Shown here in pieces: positions 4,419 through 10,559 of a DNA stretch of 10,559 nt. The stretch is from positions 1-10,559 of the forward strand of contig URPI01000070.1 in NCBI GenBank assembly GCA_900549705.1. The letters are read 5' to 3'. The stretch comes from an uncultured Eubacteriales bacterium. GTDB lineage: Bacteria > Bacillota > Clostridia > Oscillospirales > Oscillospiraceae. Below the pieces are notes generated by a model. That model ran no database searches, was not told the origin of the DNA, and saw only the letters and a list, made by a program, of their open reading frames with translations. The position numbers and the translations under genes were made by a program. Within the stretch, counting starts at the first letter, position 1; every line of letters begins with the position of its first letter.

Positions 4419-6227
4419 ATGACCGATTTATCCCACATCCGAAATTTTTCCATCATTGCCCACATCGACCATGGCAAGTCCACCCTGGCGGATCGGCTCA
4501 TGGAGGAGTGCAATGCCATTGACCTGCGCCAGAAGGCGGAGCAGCTGCTGGATTCCATGGAGCTGGAACGGGAGCGGGGCATCACCATCAAGGCCACCGC
4601 TGTTCAGCTGGACTACACCGCCGACAACGGCGAAAAATATGACCTGAACCTGATTGACACCCCGGGTCATGTGGACTTCAATTATGAGGTTTCCCGCTCT
4701 CTCGCCGCCTGTGAGGGCGCTGTGCTGGTGGTGGATGCCAGCCAGGGCGTGGAGGCACAGACTTTGGCAAACACCTATCTGGCAGTGGATGCCGGGCTGG
4801 AGGTGCTGCCGGTGGTCAACAAGATTGACCTGCCCTCTGCCCGCCCGGCGGAGGTGAAGGCAGAAATTGAGGACATCATCGGCATTCCCGCCGAGGATGC
4901 CCCGGAAATCTCTGCCAAAAACGGCATCAACATTCATGCCGTGCTGGAAGATATTGTCAATAACATTCCCGCCCCCACCGGCGACCGGAATGCCCCCCTG
5001 CAAGCCCTGATTTTCGACAGCCAGTACGACAGCTACCGGGGCGTTATCGTCTATACCCGGGTGAAGCAGGGAATGGTGACTCCCGGCATGGACGTGAAGA
5101 TGATGGCCACCGGCGCTGTGTATAAGGTGGTGGAGGTGGGCACCATGAGTCCCGTCGGACTGGTGCCCCGGGATGCCCTGGGTGCCGGTGAAGTCGGGTA
5201 TATCACCGCCTCTATTAAAACCGTGTCCGACACCCGGGTGGGTGATACCGTCACCGGGGTGGAGAATCCTGCCAAGGAGCCGCTGCCCGGCTACCGGCAG
5301 GTGCAGCCCATGGTGTACTCCGGCATCTATCCCGCCGACGGCGCAAAATACCAGGATTTGCGGGAAGCACTGGAAAAGCTGAAGCTGAACGATGCCTCCA
5401 TGAGCTTTGAGCTGGAAACCTCGGTGGCGCTGGGCTTCGGCTTCCGCTGCGGCTTTTTGGGTCTGTTGCACATGGAAATCATTCAGGAACGACTGGAGCG
5501 GGAGTTTAATCTTGACCTTATCACCACTGCCCCCAACGTTATCTATCGGGTGACCAAAACCGATGGCACGGTGCTGATGGTGGACAATCCCCTGGATTAT
5601 CCCAGCCCGGATGAAATCGAGCTGGCAGAGGAGCCCTTTGTGAAGGCCAGCCTCATTGCCCCCCAGGAATATGTGGGCAACATTATGGATTTGTGCCAGC
5701 AGCGCCGGGGCGAATTCAAGGACATGGTGTACCTGGATGCCAACCGGGTGGAGCTGCACTATGAGATGCCCCTCAATGAGATTATCTATGATTTCTTCGA
5801 TGCCCTCAAGTCCCGCACCCGTGGCTACGGCAGCCTGGACTATGAGTTCATCGGTTACCGTCCCAGCAAGCTGGTGAAGCTGGACATTCTGCTCAACGGC
5901 GATGTGATTGACGCGCTGAGCTTCATCCTGTTTGCGGACAATGCCTACCCCCGCGCCCGGAAGATTTGCGAAAAGCTGAAAGACAACATCCCCCGTGCCC
6001 AGTTTGAGATTCCGGTGCAGGCTGCCATCGGCGGCAAGATTATCGCCCGGGAGACCATCAAGGCGCTGCGGAAAGATGTGCTTGCCAAGTGCTATGGCGG
6101 CGACATCACCCGGAAGAAGAAGCTGCTGGAAAAGCAGAAAGAGGGCAAAAAGCGGATGCGTACCTTCGGCACGGTTTCCGTTCCCTCCGAGGCGTTCATG
6201 GCAGTGCTGAAACTGGACGAGGACTAA
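4419..6227 (+). CDS. lepA: Elongation factor 4 (LepA), translational GTPase
   Basis: A 602-residue ribosome-associated GTPase of the EF-G-like family, which acts on stalled or misregistered elongating ribosomes. G motifs are AHIDHGKST (residues 14-22, P-loop), RGITIKA (switch I, about 53-59), DTPGH (80-84) and NKID (134-137). Domain II and EF-G-like domains follow, with the LepA-typical segment FGFRCGFLGLLHMEI. The LepA-specific C-terminal domain is complete, with the lysine-rich stretch ITRKKKLLEKQKEGKKRM and the ending VSVPSEAFMAVLKLDED. Length is the family norm. The ATG at 4419 follows GAGGAGAAT. lepA-hemW is a conserved order in Firmicutes, here interrupted by 445 bases of repeat-rich DNA. 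Confidence 0.97.
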   Translation: MTDLSHIRNFSIIAHIDHGKSTLADRLMEECNAIDLRQKAEQLLDSMELERERGITIKATAVQLDYTADNGEKYDLNLIDTPGHVDFNYEVSRSLAACEGAVLVVDASQGVEAQTLANTYLAVDAGLEVLPVVNKIDLPSARPAEVKAEIEDIIGIPAEDAPEISAKNGINIHAVLEDIVNNIPAPTGDRNAPLQALIFDSQYDSYRGVIVYTRVKQGMVTPGMDVKMMATGAVYKVVEVGTMSPVGLVPRDALGAGEVGYITASIKTVSDTRVGDTVTGVENPAKEPLPGYRQVQPMVYSGIYPADGAKYQDLREALEKLKLNDASMSFELETSVALGFGFRCGFLGLLHMEIIQERLEREFNLDLITTAPNVIYRVTKTDGTVLMVDNPLDYPSPDEIELAEEPFVKASLIAPQEYVGNIMDLCQQRRGEFKDMVYLDANRVELHYEMPLNEIIYDFFDALKSRTRGYGSLDYEFIGYRPSKLVKLDILLNGDVIDALSFILFADNAYPRARKICEKLKDNIPRAQFEIPVQAAIGGKIIARETIKALRKDVLAKCYGGDITRKKKLLEKQKEGKKRMRTFGTVSVPSEAFMAVLKLDED

Positions 6228-6301
6228 TTGAGCATTGCGCCGCCCGGGCGCTTCCGAAACAACGTGGTTCGCTGGTTATGGAGCGCCTATGGTTTCTTCC
6301 A

Positions 6302-6387
6302 CTTGGCTTCCCCCGGGGGGAAGCTGTCACGGCGAAATATCGGTATTTCAGAACCGATATTTTGGCGTGACTGATGAGGGGCGGCGA
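6302..6387 (-). repeat. Palindromic repeat, 86 bp, inverted copy
   Basis: This is the reverse-complement partner of the copy at 6472-6557 and is also exactly 86 bp. The outer 25 bases (6302-6326, with the CTTCCCCCGGGGGGAAG palindrome) and the inner 19 bases (6369-6387) are perfect reverse complements of 6533-6557 and 6472-6490. The 42-base centre (6327-6368) forms its own hairpin: TCACG/CGTGA plus AAATATCGGT/ACCGATATTT. Its stem bases differ from the other copy's, but apical blocks corresponding to ATCGGTTC, GAA and CCGAT are shared. Confidence 0.9.
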
Positions 6388-6471
6388 ACGCTAAAAGTTT
6401 CAGATTTCCCCGTTGAGTGGAGAAAACTGGAACATATGCCCCTTATCCTGTTGCATTCAAAAACCGACCTG

Positions 6472-6557
6472 TCGCCGCCCCTCATCAGTCTTTTTTGCCA
6501 ATCGGTTCCGAAGCGCCGATTGGCAAAAAATCCAGCTTCCCCCCGGGGGAAGCCAAG
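6472..6557 (+). repeat. Palindromic repeat, 86 bp, direct copy
   Basis: It comprises a 19-base left arm (6472-6490, CCGCCCCTCATCAGTC at its end), a 42-base centre (6491-6532) and a 25-base right arm (6533-6557) with the CTTCCCCCCGGGGGAAG palindrome. The centre is a perfect 15-bp hairpin (TTTTTTGCCAATCGG with CCGATTGGCAAAAAA, 10-base loop). It matches the partial copy at 1-54 and, inverted, the copy at 6302-6387. It encodes no protein and carries no transposase, so it is best seen as a REP- or MITE-like non-autonomous element. Confidence 0.9.
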
Positions 6558-6672
6558 AACTCAGAAACATTTGGCGATTGCCATGCAGAAAACTACCCTG
6601 TTGCGTATACTTGCGGACGATATGCTCCCCCACAACGAGGGTATCTAATATCAGAAGAAAGGACAATCGAGT

Positions 6673-7866
6673 ATGTCTATTTTTTCCAGACGAATCGACA
6701 AGAAGCCTCTGGGAATTTATGTACACATTCCCTTTTGCAAAAGCAAATGCCAGTACTGTGACTTCTACTCCCTGGCTTGCAAGGATGACAACCTGATGGA
6801 CAGCTATCTGGATGCTGTCTGTGCCCACATCAAGGAGGCGGGCTCCCTGGCTCCCAATTACAAGGTGGACACCATCTACTTTGGCGGCGGAACCCCCAGT
6901 TATTTCGGCGGCGATGCCATCGCCATTATTATGACCGCTATCCGCCGCTGCTTTGACGTTACCGGAGACGCAGAGATTACCTTTGAAGCAAACCCCGACT
7001 CCGTTACCGACAAGCTCCTGCACCGGATGCGGGCAGAGGGCTTCAACCGGGTGAGTCTGGGTGTGCAGGATAACCACGATGCCATGCTCAAAAAGTTGGG
7101 ACGACCCCATACCTATGCCCAGACTGTGGCAGCTTTCCAGAAAATCCGCAAGGCGGGCTTCCGCAATGTGTCCCTGGATTTGATGTACGGTTTGCCCGGC
7201 CAGACCCTGACCGAGTGGCAGGAGACCCTCAACGATGTGCTGCGCATGAACCCGGAGCACTGCAGCTGCTACGGCCTCAAAATAGAGGAAGGGACTCCCT
7301 TCTATGACATGAAGGATGTGCTGAACCTGCCTGACGATGACACCCAGGCGGATATGTATCTTGCGGCGGTGGAAATCCTGCGGGATCGGGGCTTCCGGCA
7401 GTATGAGGTGTCCAATTTTGCCCGAAAGGGACTGTATTCCCGCCATAATTACAAGTATTGGACGGGCGGAGAATATCTGGGCTTCGGCCCCAGCGCCAGC
7501 TCTGACTTTGCGGGCAAGCGCTTCACCCTGATTGCGGACTTGCAGGGCTATATCAACGGCATCCGCACCGGCGGCGACATCATGGACGACATCCAGGAAA
7601 TCCCCCTGCGGGAGCGGGCGGGCGAATACATCATGCTCCGGCTGCGTACCAACGGCGGCGTTGACCCCCAGGAGTATGAAAACACCTATATGCTGCCCTT
7701 TGCCCCCCTGGAAGCGATTCTGCGCAAGCACGAGACCTACGGCAGAGCAGTGCAGAATGCGGATGGCCGCTGGGCACTGACCCCCAAGGGATACCTCGTG
7801 TCCAACGACATTATTTCTGACCTGCTGATTGCTCAGGACAAAGCGGGTGGCATCAAGCGGGGATGA
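6673..7866 (+). CDS. hemW: Radical SAM heme chaperone HemW
   Basis: A 397-residue radical SAM protein of the HemN/HemW family. The [4Fe-4S] cluster motif CxxxCxxC is at Cys22, Cys26 and Cys29 (IPFCKSKCQYCDF). The residue after the third Cys plus one is Phe, not the extra Cys of true coproporphyrinogen oxidase HemN, which assigns it to HemW, a chaperone that binds heme and hands it to target proteins. Other motifs are YFGGGTPS (69-76, SAM binding), EANPDS (105-110), SLGVQ (128-132), LDLMYGLPGQT (169-179) and the C-terminal block YEVSNFARKG. The length fits HemW. The ATG at 6673 follows AAAGGA at acceptable spacing. Databases often mislabel such proteins as oxygen-independent coproporphyrinogen III oxidase. 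The stop is four bases before the downstream permease start, so the two are cotranscribed. Confidence 0.95.
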   Translation: MSIFSRRIDKKPLGIYVHIPFCKSKCQYCDFYSLACKDDNLMDSYLDAVCAHIKEAGSLAPNYKVDTIYFGGGTPSYFGGDAIAIIMTAIRRCFDVTGDAEITFEANPDSVTDKLLHRMRAEGFNRVSLGVQDNHDAMLKKLGRPHTYAQTVAAFQKIRKAGFRNVSLDLMYGLPGQTLTEWQETLNDVLRMNPEHCSCYGLKIEEGTPFYDMKDVLNLPDDDTQADMYLAAVEILRDRGFRQYEVSNFARKGLYSRHNYKYWTGGEYLGFGPSASSDFAGKRFTLIADLQGYINGIRTGGDIMDDIQEIPLRERAGEYIMLRLRTNGGVDPQEYENTYMLPFAPLEAILRKHETYGRAVQNADGRWALTPKGYLVSNDIISDLLIAQDKAGGIKRG

Positions 7867-7870
7867 TGAA

Positions 7871-8998
7871 GTGAAAGCGGTTGTTTCTTTTTTGAAGAAG
7901 GAGGCCATGCTGACCGTCAGCGTAGCGGCGGCTATCCTTGCGCTGTTTATCACCCCGCCCAGCGCTGCCACTCTGGCAGGCATCGACTGGAAGACACTGG
8001 CAACGCTGTTTATGCTGCTGAGTGTGTTGGATGGGTTTAAGCATGAGAATCTTTTTCTCCCCATCCTGCGCCTGACCTCCAAAATCCGCACCACCACGGC
8101 GCTGGGCTTCTTTTTGGTGTTCGGCGTGTTCTTTTCCAGTATGTTCGTCACCAATGACGTGAGCCTGATTATTTTTGTTCCCCTGACCATGCTGCTGTTC
8201 CGGCAGCGGAACCAGGAGAAGTACATCCTGCCCATGCTCACCATGGAAAATATTGCCGCCGTGCGGGGGAGCCTGCTGACTCCCTTCGGCAGCCCCCAGA
8301 ATCTGTTTCTCTTTGCCAACAGCGGCATGACGACCGGCGCATTCCTGAAAATGATGCTGCCCCTGTGGCTTGGCTCCATTGCGCTTATCAGTGCGTTTTT
8401 GCTGGTGCTGTTCCGCAGGGATGGCGCATTGCCTGCTGAAAATACGGATTACCAGGGGGAAGCGTGGCAGCCGGCGGGCAGGGTGCGCCGTGCGGTGTAT
8501 CTGGTGCTGTTTGCGGTGGTGATCGGCTGTATTGTCACCCGCACACCCTATTGGCCGGTTGTGACTGCCGCCGTGACGCTGGTGCTGCTGGCATTTGACC
8601 CCGGCGTATTCAAGCGGGTGGACTATGCGCTGCTGCTGACCTTTTTCTGCTTTTTCGTGTTCTCCTCCTCACTGGCTGCCAATGAGAAAATTACGGCCTT
8701 TTTGAGCCGCGCTGTCCGGGGGAATGAATACTGGTGGAGCATCGGCATCAGCCAGATTATTTCCAATGTTCCGGCGGCCATCGTCCTGTGGCCCTTTACC
8801 GACAGCCTGAAAGCGCTGATTTATGGCCTGGACACGGCGGGGCTGGTTTCCGTTATCGGTTCCCTGGCTTCGGTCATCAATCTGCGGCTGTATACCCGGG
8901 AATACCCCGGCCGGGCGAAGGCATTTCTGGTGACATTTGAGAAAATTTCTCTGGCCTTCTTCATGATTGTTGTATTTTTGCAGCTGCTTCTGCTGTAG
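7871..8998 (+). CDS. SLC13/ArsB-superfamily anion permease
   Basis: A 375-residue polytopic inner-membrane protein, hydrophobic throughout with about ten predicted helices, in the ion transporter superfamily (SLC13/DASS, CitM, ArsB, NhaD). Family-like features are the repeated helix-hairpin signatures FVTNDVSLIIFVPL (92-105), LLTPFGSPQNLFLF (135-148) and, near the C-terminus, SQIISNVPAAIVLWPF (SNVPAA starts near 298). Substrate cannot be called; dicarboxylate/citrate, arsenite and Na+/H+ exchange all occur in the superfamily. The start is placed at GTG 7871, four bases after the hemW stop, because family members carry a short basic N-terminus (FLKKE) before helix 1. An ATG at 7907 has GGAGG only two bases away, which is too close. 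A terminator follows. Confidence 0.82.
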   Translation: MKAVVSFLKKEAMLTVSVAAAILALFITPPSAATLAGIDWKTLATLFMLLSVLDGFKHENLFLPILRLTSKIRTTTALGFFLVFGVFFSSMFVTNDVSLIIFVPLTMLLFRQRNQEKYILPMLTMENIAAVRGSLLTPFGSPQNLFLFANSGMTTGAFLKMMLPLWLGSIALISAFLLVLFRRDGALPAENTDYQGEAWQPAGRVRRAVYLVLFAVVIGCIVTRTPYWPVVTAAVTLVLLAFDPGVFKRVDYALLLTFFCFFVFSSSLAANEKITAFLSRAVRGNEYWWSIGISQIISNVPAAIVLWPFTDSLKALIYGLDTAGLVSVIGSLASVINLRLYTREYPGRAKAFLVTFEKISLAFFMIVVFLQLLLL

Positions 8999-9003
8999 CA
9001 GCC

Positions 9004-9064
9004 AGCGCCCGGATAATTGCCGGGCGCTCTGCAGGGGCGGATATTATCCGCCCGCCGTTTTTTC
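9004..9064 (+). terminator. Tandem hairpins ending the lepA-hemW-permease run
   Basis: The first hairpin is AGCGCCCGG/CCGGGCGCT (9004-9012 with 9020-9028). The second is GGGCGGAT/ATCCGCCC (9035-9042 with 9046-9053), followed by GCCGTTTTTTC. The T-run after the second hairpin makes it the likely terminator. The second stem with its flanking bases resembles a repeat seen inverted at 70-96. Confidence 0.75.
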
Positions 9065-9229
9065 AACGGGAAAACGGAAATGTGACAGCCTGCGGAATTG
9101 AGCCATTGGGTGAATGGAACGTGTTCCGGTTTTTACCATTCAATCGGCTGCTACCCCAAATTCGGGGTTTTCCATTTATCGAGCCGTTCCAAAACCACAC
9201 TTTTTGTGTAAAATTCTTTTGAATAATCA
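9065..9229. other. Structured, gene-free stretch before the rpsF promoter
   Basis: No gene is supported here. There are several imperfect inverted repeats: AGCC...GAATGG (from about 9102) with CCATTC...GGCT (ending about 9151), CCCC/GGGG near 9154-9167 followed by TTTT, GGTTTT/AAAACC (about 9165-9196), and ACACTTTTTGTGT (about 9198-9210). Function unknown; this could be remnant repeat DNA or binding sites upstream of the strong rpsF promoter. Confidence 0.4.
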
Positions 9230-9258
9230 TTGACAAACGGCGGACTATCCCATATAAT
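9230..9258 (+). promoter_or_regulatory. Consensus sigma-A promoter of rpsF-ssb-rpsR
   Basis: A perfect TTGACA (9230-9235), 17 bases, and a perfect TATAAT (9253-9258). This is the strongest promoter in the window, as expected for ribosomal protein genes. Transcription would start near 9265. Confidence 0.93.
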
Positions 9259-9264
9259 GAACAA

Positions 9265-9316
9265 GTCTGCAATGCGGACAATCCTTGCTCACGGCGAGAC
9301 CGTGGGCCAAAAGTCC
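9265..9316 (+). promoter_or_regulatory. Structured rpsF leader, candidate S6:S18 autoregulatory site
   Basis: The leader can fold GTCTGC/GCGGAC (9265-9270 with 9274-9279) and an 8-bp stem GCTCACGG/CCGTGGGC (9287-9294 with 9300-9307, one G-U). Alternatively GGAC (9276-9279) pairs with GTCC (9313-9316) to enclose the second stem. Known rpsF leaders in bacteria bind the S6:S18 complex through a structure exposing CCG. A CCG occurs at 9300-9302, but in this fold it is paired. The assignment is by location and general resemblance only. Confidence 0.45.
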
Positions 9317-9335
9317 AAAAGGAGGTGCAATCAAC

Positions 9336-9632
9336 ATGGCTAAGATCACCGGTAAGTATGAGGTGCTCTACATCATCGACCCTGCTCAGGGCGAAGAGGG
9401 CATCGCAGCACTTGTGGAAAAGTTCAAGGCAATGGTGGAGGCGGAGGGTACTCTGTCCAGCATCGATGAGTGGGGCAAGCGTCGTCTTGCTTACGAAATC
9501 AACGATCTGACCGAAGGCTACTACGTTCTGATGAACATGGAATGCAAGCCCGAGTTCCCCGCAGAGCTGGAGCGTGTGATGAAAATCACCGATGGCGTCC
9601 TGCGCTGCCTGACCACTGCTGTGGAGGAGTAA
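9336..9632 (+). CDS. rpsF: 30S ribosomal protein S6
   Basis: A 98-residue protein S6, a small-subunit protein of the platform that binds 16S rRNA together with S18. Family features are the N-terminal strand YEVLYIIDP, the central GKRRLAYEINDLTEGYYVLMNME (residues about 49-70; WGKRRLAY is the hallmark) and the C-terminal ELERVMKITDGVLRCL. The ATG at 9336 is fixed by AAAAGGAGGTG upstream; the frame is open further upstream only through the leader. It is the first gene of rpsF-ssb-rpsR. The ssb ribosome binding site (GGAGGAG) lies in its last codons, so translation is probably coupled. Confidence 0.97.
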   Translation: MAKITGKYEVLYIIDPAQGEEGIAALVEKFKAMVEAEGTLSSIDEWGKRRLAYEINDLTEGYYVLMNMECKPEFPAELERVMKITDGVLRCLTTAVEE

Positions 9633-9636
9633 TTTC

Positions 9637-10152
9637 ATGCTCAACCACATTGTTATCATGGGTCGCCTGACCCGTGATCCCGAGCTGCGCCGTACCGGCA
9701 GCGGAATCGCCGTCACCAGCTTCTCTTTGGCTGTTGACCGTGACTTCGGCTCCAAGGATGGCGGAGAGCGGGAAACTGACTTCATCGATTGTGTCGCCTG
9801 GCGCAGCACGGGAGAATTCGTCTCCAAGTACTTCACCAAGGGCAGCATGGCGGTGGTGTCCGGTCGGCTGCAAATCCGCAGCTGGACCGATAAGGACGGC
9901 AACAAGCGTCGCACCGCCGAGGTTGTGGCAGACAATGTCTACTTCGGCGACTCCAAGCGCAGCAATGACCAGCAGCACACCGGCTCCTATAGCAGCGCTC
10001 CTGCGCCCAGCTATGGCAGCGCCCCCAGCTACGGCAATGCGCCCAGCTACGGCAGTGCTCCTGCTCCCGCCTACGGCGGCTACTCTGCGCCCAGCGCTCC
10101 GGCACCGGAATTTTCGATGGTGGACGATGACGACGCACAACTGCCCTTCTAA
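9637..10152 (+). CDS. ssb: Single-stranded DNA-binding protein SSB
   Basis: A 171-residue SSB that coats single-stranded DNA during replication, repair and recombination. Residues 1-105 are the OB fold: LNHIVIMGRLTRDPELR, then the conserved block DFIDCVAWRSTGEFVSKYFTKGS, GRLQIRSWTDKDGNKR and AEVVADNVYF. Residues 106-160 are a low-complexity linker with repeated SYGSAP-type units, encoded by near-repeats of 18 bases. The C-terminal tip DDDDAQLPF (163-171) is the acidic tail that docks partner proteins. The ATG at 9637 lies four bases after the rpsF stop. Its place between rpsF and rpsR is the standard Firmicute arrangement. Confidence 0.97.
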   Translation: MLNHIVIMGRLTRDPELRRTGSGIAVTSFSLAVDRDFGSKDGGERETDFIDCVAWRSTGEFVSKYFTKGSMAVVSGRLQIRSWTDKDGNKRRTAEVVADNVYFGDSKRSNDQQHTGSYSSAPAPSYGSAPSYGNAPSYGSAPAPAYGGYSAPSAPAPEFSMVDDDDAQLPF

Positions 10153-10193
10153 AGAGCTTTTTCATCAAGAAACTTACGAAGGAGGTAAATCCC

Positions 10194-10430
10194 ATGGCTA
10201 ACGAACAGCGTATGCGTCCCCGCAAGCGCAAGAAGGTTTGCGCATTCTGCGTGGATAAAGTGACCAGCATTGATTATAAGGACACTGCAAAGCTCCGCCG
10301 TTACCTGTCCGAGCGCGGCAAGATTCTGCCCCGCCGTACCACCGGTACCTGCGCCGCTCATCAGCGCGACCTGACCACCGCCATCAAGCGTGCCCGTCAG
10401 ATTGCTCTGCTGCCCTACGTCACTGACTGA
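10194..10430 (+). CDS. rpsR: 30S ribosomal protein S18
   Basis: A 78-residue protein S18, the S6 partner in the small-subunit platform. The sequence shows the basic N-terminus MRPRKRKK, the core SIDYKDTAKLRRYLSERGKILPRRTTGTCAAHQR, and the ending AIKRARQIALLPY. It keeps three cysteines (C16 and C19 in CAFC, and the one in TGTC), the pattern of zinc-type (C+) S18 paralogues; actual zinc binding is inferred. The ATG at 10194 follows GAAGGAGGT. It is the last gene of the operon, 41 bases after ssb. Confidence 0.97.
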   Translation: MANEQRMRPRKRKKVCAFCVDKVTSIDYKDTAKLRRYLSERGKILPRRTTGTCAAHQRDLTTAIKRARQIALLPYVTD

Positions 10431-10441
10431 TTGTGATTTCC

Positions 10442-10476
10442 AAAGCTCCCGGAAGCAACGCTTCCGGGAGCTTTTT
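10442..10476 (+). terminator. Strong terminator of rpsF-ssb-rpsR
   Basis: A perfect 15-bp stem (AAAGCTCCCGGAAGC, 10442-10456, with 10460-10474; loop AAC), with T-rich exit bases, 11 bases after the rpsR stop. The A-rich 5' side means it could also work in the other direction. Confidence 0.93.
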
Positions 10477-10524
10477 AAGGTTCTATGTCAATCGTTGAGG
10501 CAAAGAAAACAATCATGCTGCGTT

Positions 10525-10557
10525 GTGTCGGGGCGTGAAAACCCCGGCACGATTTTT
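10525..10557 (+). terminator. Second terminator-like hairpin near the window end
   Basis: GTGTCGGGG (10525-10533) pairs with CCCCGGCAC (10542-10550) with one G-U, and is followed by GATTTTT. It is only 50 bases after the rpsR terminator, with no gene between, so it may be a back-up terminator or the 3' end of a short RNA. Confidence 0.6.
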
Positions 10558-10559
10558 AT

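Larger units (their letters stand above)
6228..6672. other. 445-base lepA-hemW gap, filled with inverted repeats
   Basis: No gene is seen here. The gap holds a short hairpin after lepA (GCGCC/GGCGC, near 6238-6252), two head-to-head 86-bp palindromic repeats (6302-6387 and 6472-6557), an 84-base spacer between them, and about 115 bases of plain sequence leading to hemW. No clear T-run terminator closes lepA and no convincing promoter is visible before hemW, so read-through from lepA remains possible. Confidence 0.75.

Noticed and set aside
4428..5759. A 443-codon minus-strand frame inside lepA
   Set aside because: It is antisense to conserved GTPase motifs, rich in His/Gly/Gln as expected for a shadow frame, and has no family match.
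6302..6557. A single transposon or MITE with 25-bp terminal inverted repeats
   Set aside because: The inverted ends are explained by two separate inverted 86-bp elements, and a third copy occurs alone at 1-54. I saw no target-site duplication or transposase.
6388..6610. Duplication linking the repeat spacer and the region before hemW (shared AGAAAACT and CCTGTTGC)
   Set aside because: Only two 8-base matches at different spacing; this is within chance.
6558..6672. A hemW promoter using TATACT near 6605
   Set aside because: No -35 box at 16-18 bases upstream; other candidate pairs have wrong spacing.
6457..8379. A 640-codon open frame on the minus strand
   Set aside because: It runs antisense through hemW and into the permease and the intergenic repeats, has no recognisable domain, and mirrors the codon structure of the plus-strand genes.
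10485..10538. A 17-codon ORF after the rpsR terminator
   Set aside because: No ribosome binding site, and its end lies inside the terminator-like hairpin at 10525-10550.

Overview
The window looks like a chromosomal segment of an anaerobic, moderately GC-rich Firmicute (class Clostridia), most likely the Oscillospiraceae/Ruminococcaceae group. This rests on strong AGGAGG-type ribosome sites, a short Firmicute-type primary sigma factor, the lepA-hemW and rpsF-ssb-rpsR gene orders, many small lineage-type proteins, and abundant palindromic intergenic repeats. The genus cannot be fixed from the sequence alone.

Layout, left to right. Positions 1-96 hold the end of a palindromic repeat and two hairpins, followed by a plus-strand CYTH-domain phosphatase gene (178-753) and a run of hairpins (752-849). 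From about 866 to 2521 everything reads on the minus strand: a 26-residue holin-like toxin (973-1053), a small membrane ORF (1155-1289), a stand-alone FakA C-terminal-like domain protein (1314-1565), and a two-gene unit of a lipoprotein (1973-2452) followed by a tiny membrane protein carrying the IIGGADGPT motif of sodium-pumping decarboxylase beta subunits (1722-1955). A 108-bp tandem repeat (2646-2923) abuts the stop codon of rpoD (minus, 2929-4095).

From a divergent promoter region at 4144-4277, the plus strand carries lepA (4419-6227), hemW (6673-7866) and a SLC13/ArsB-type permease (7871-8998). lepA and hemW are separated by 445 bases. That gap contains two inverted 86-bp copies of the palindromic repeat that also appears at the window start. 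Within the 86 bp the ends and the apical loop are conserved, while the outer stem of the central hairpin varies but stays self-complementary.

A consensus promoter (TTGACA-17-TATAAT, 9230-9258) and a structured leader drive rpsF-ssb-rpsR (9336-10430), which ends at a strong terminator.

Functionally most of the window is housekeeping: primary transcription initiation (RpoD), translation quality control (LepA), heme trafficking (HemW), small-subunit ribosomal proteins and SSB. The less described content is the small-protein cluster at 0.97-2.45 kb, the tandem repeat behind rpoD, and the variable-stem palindromic repeats.
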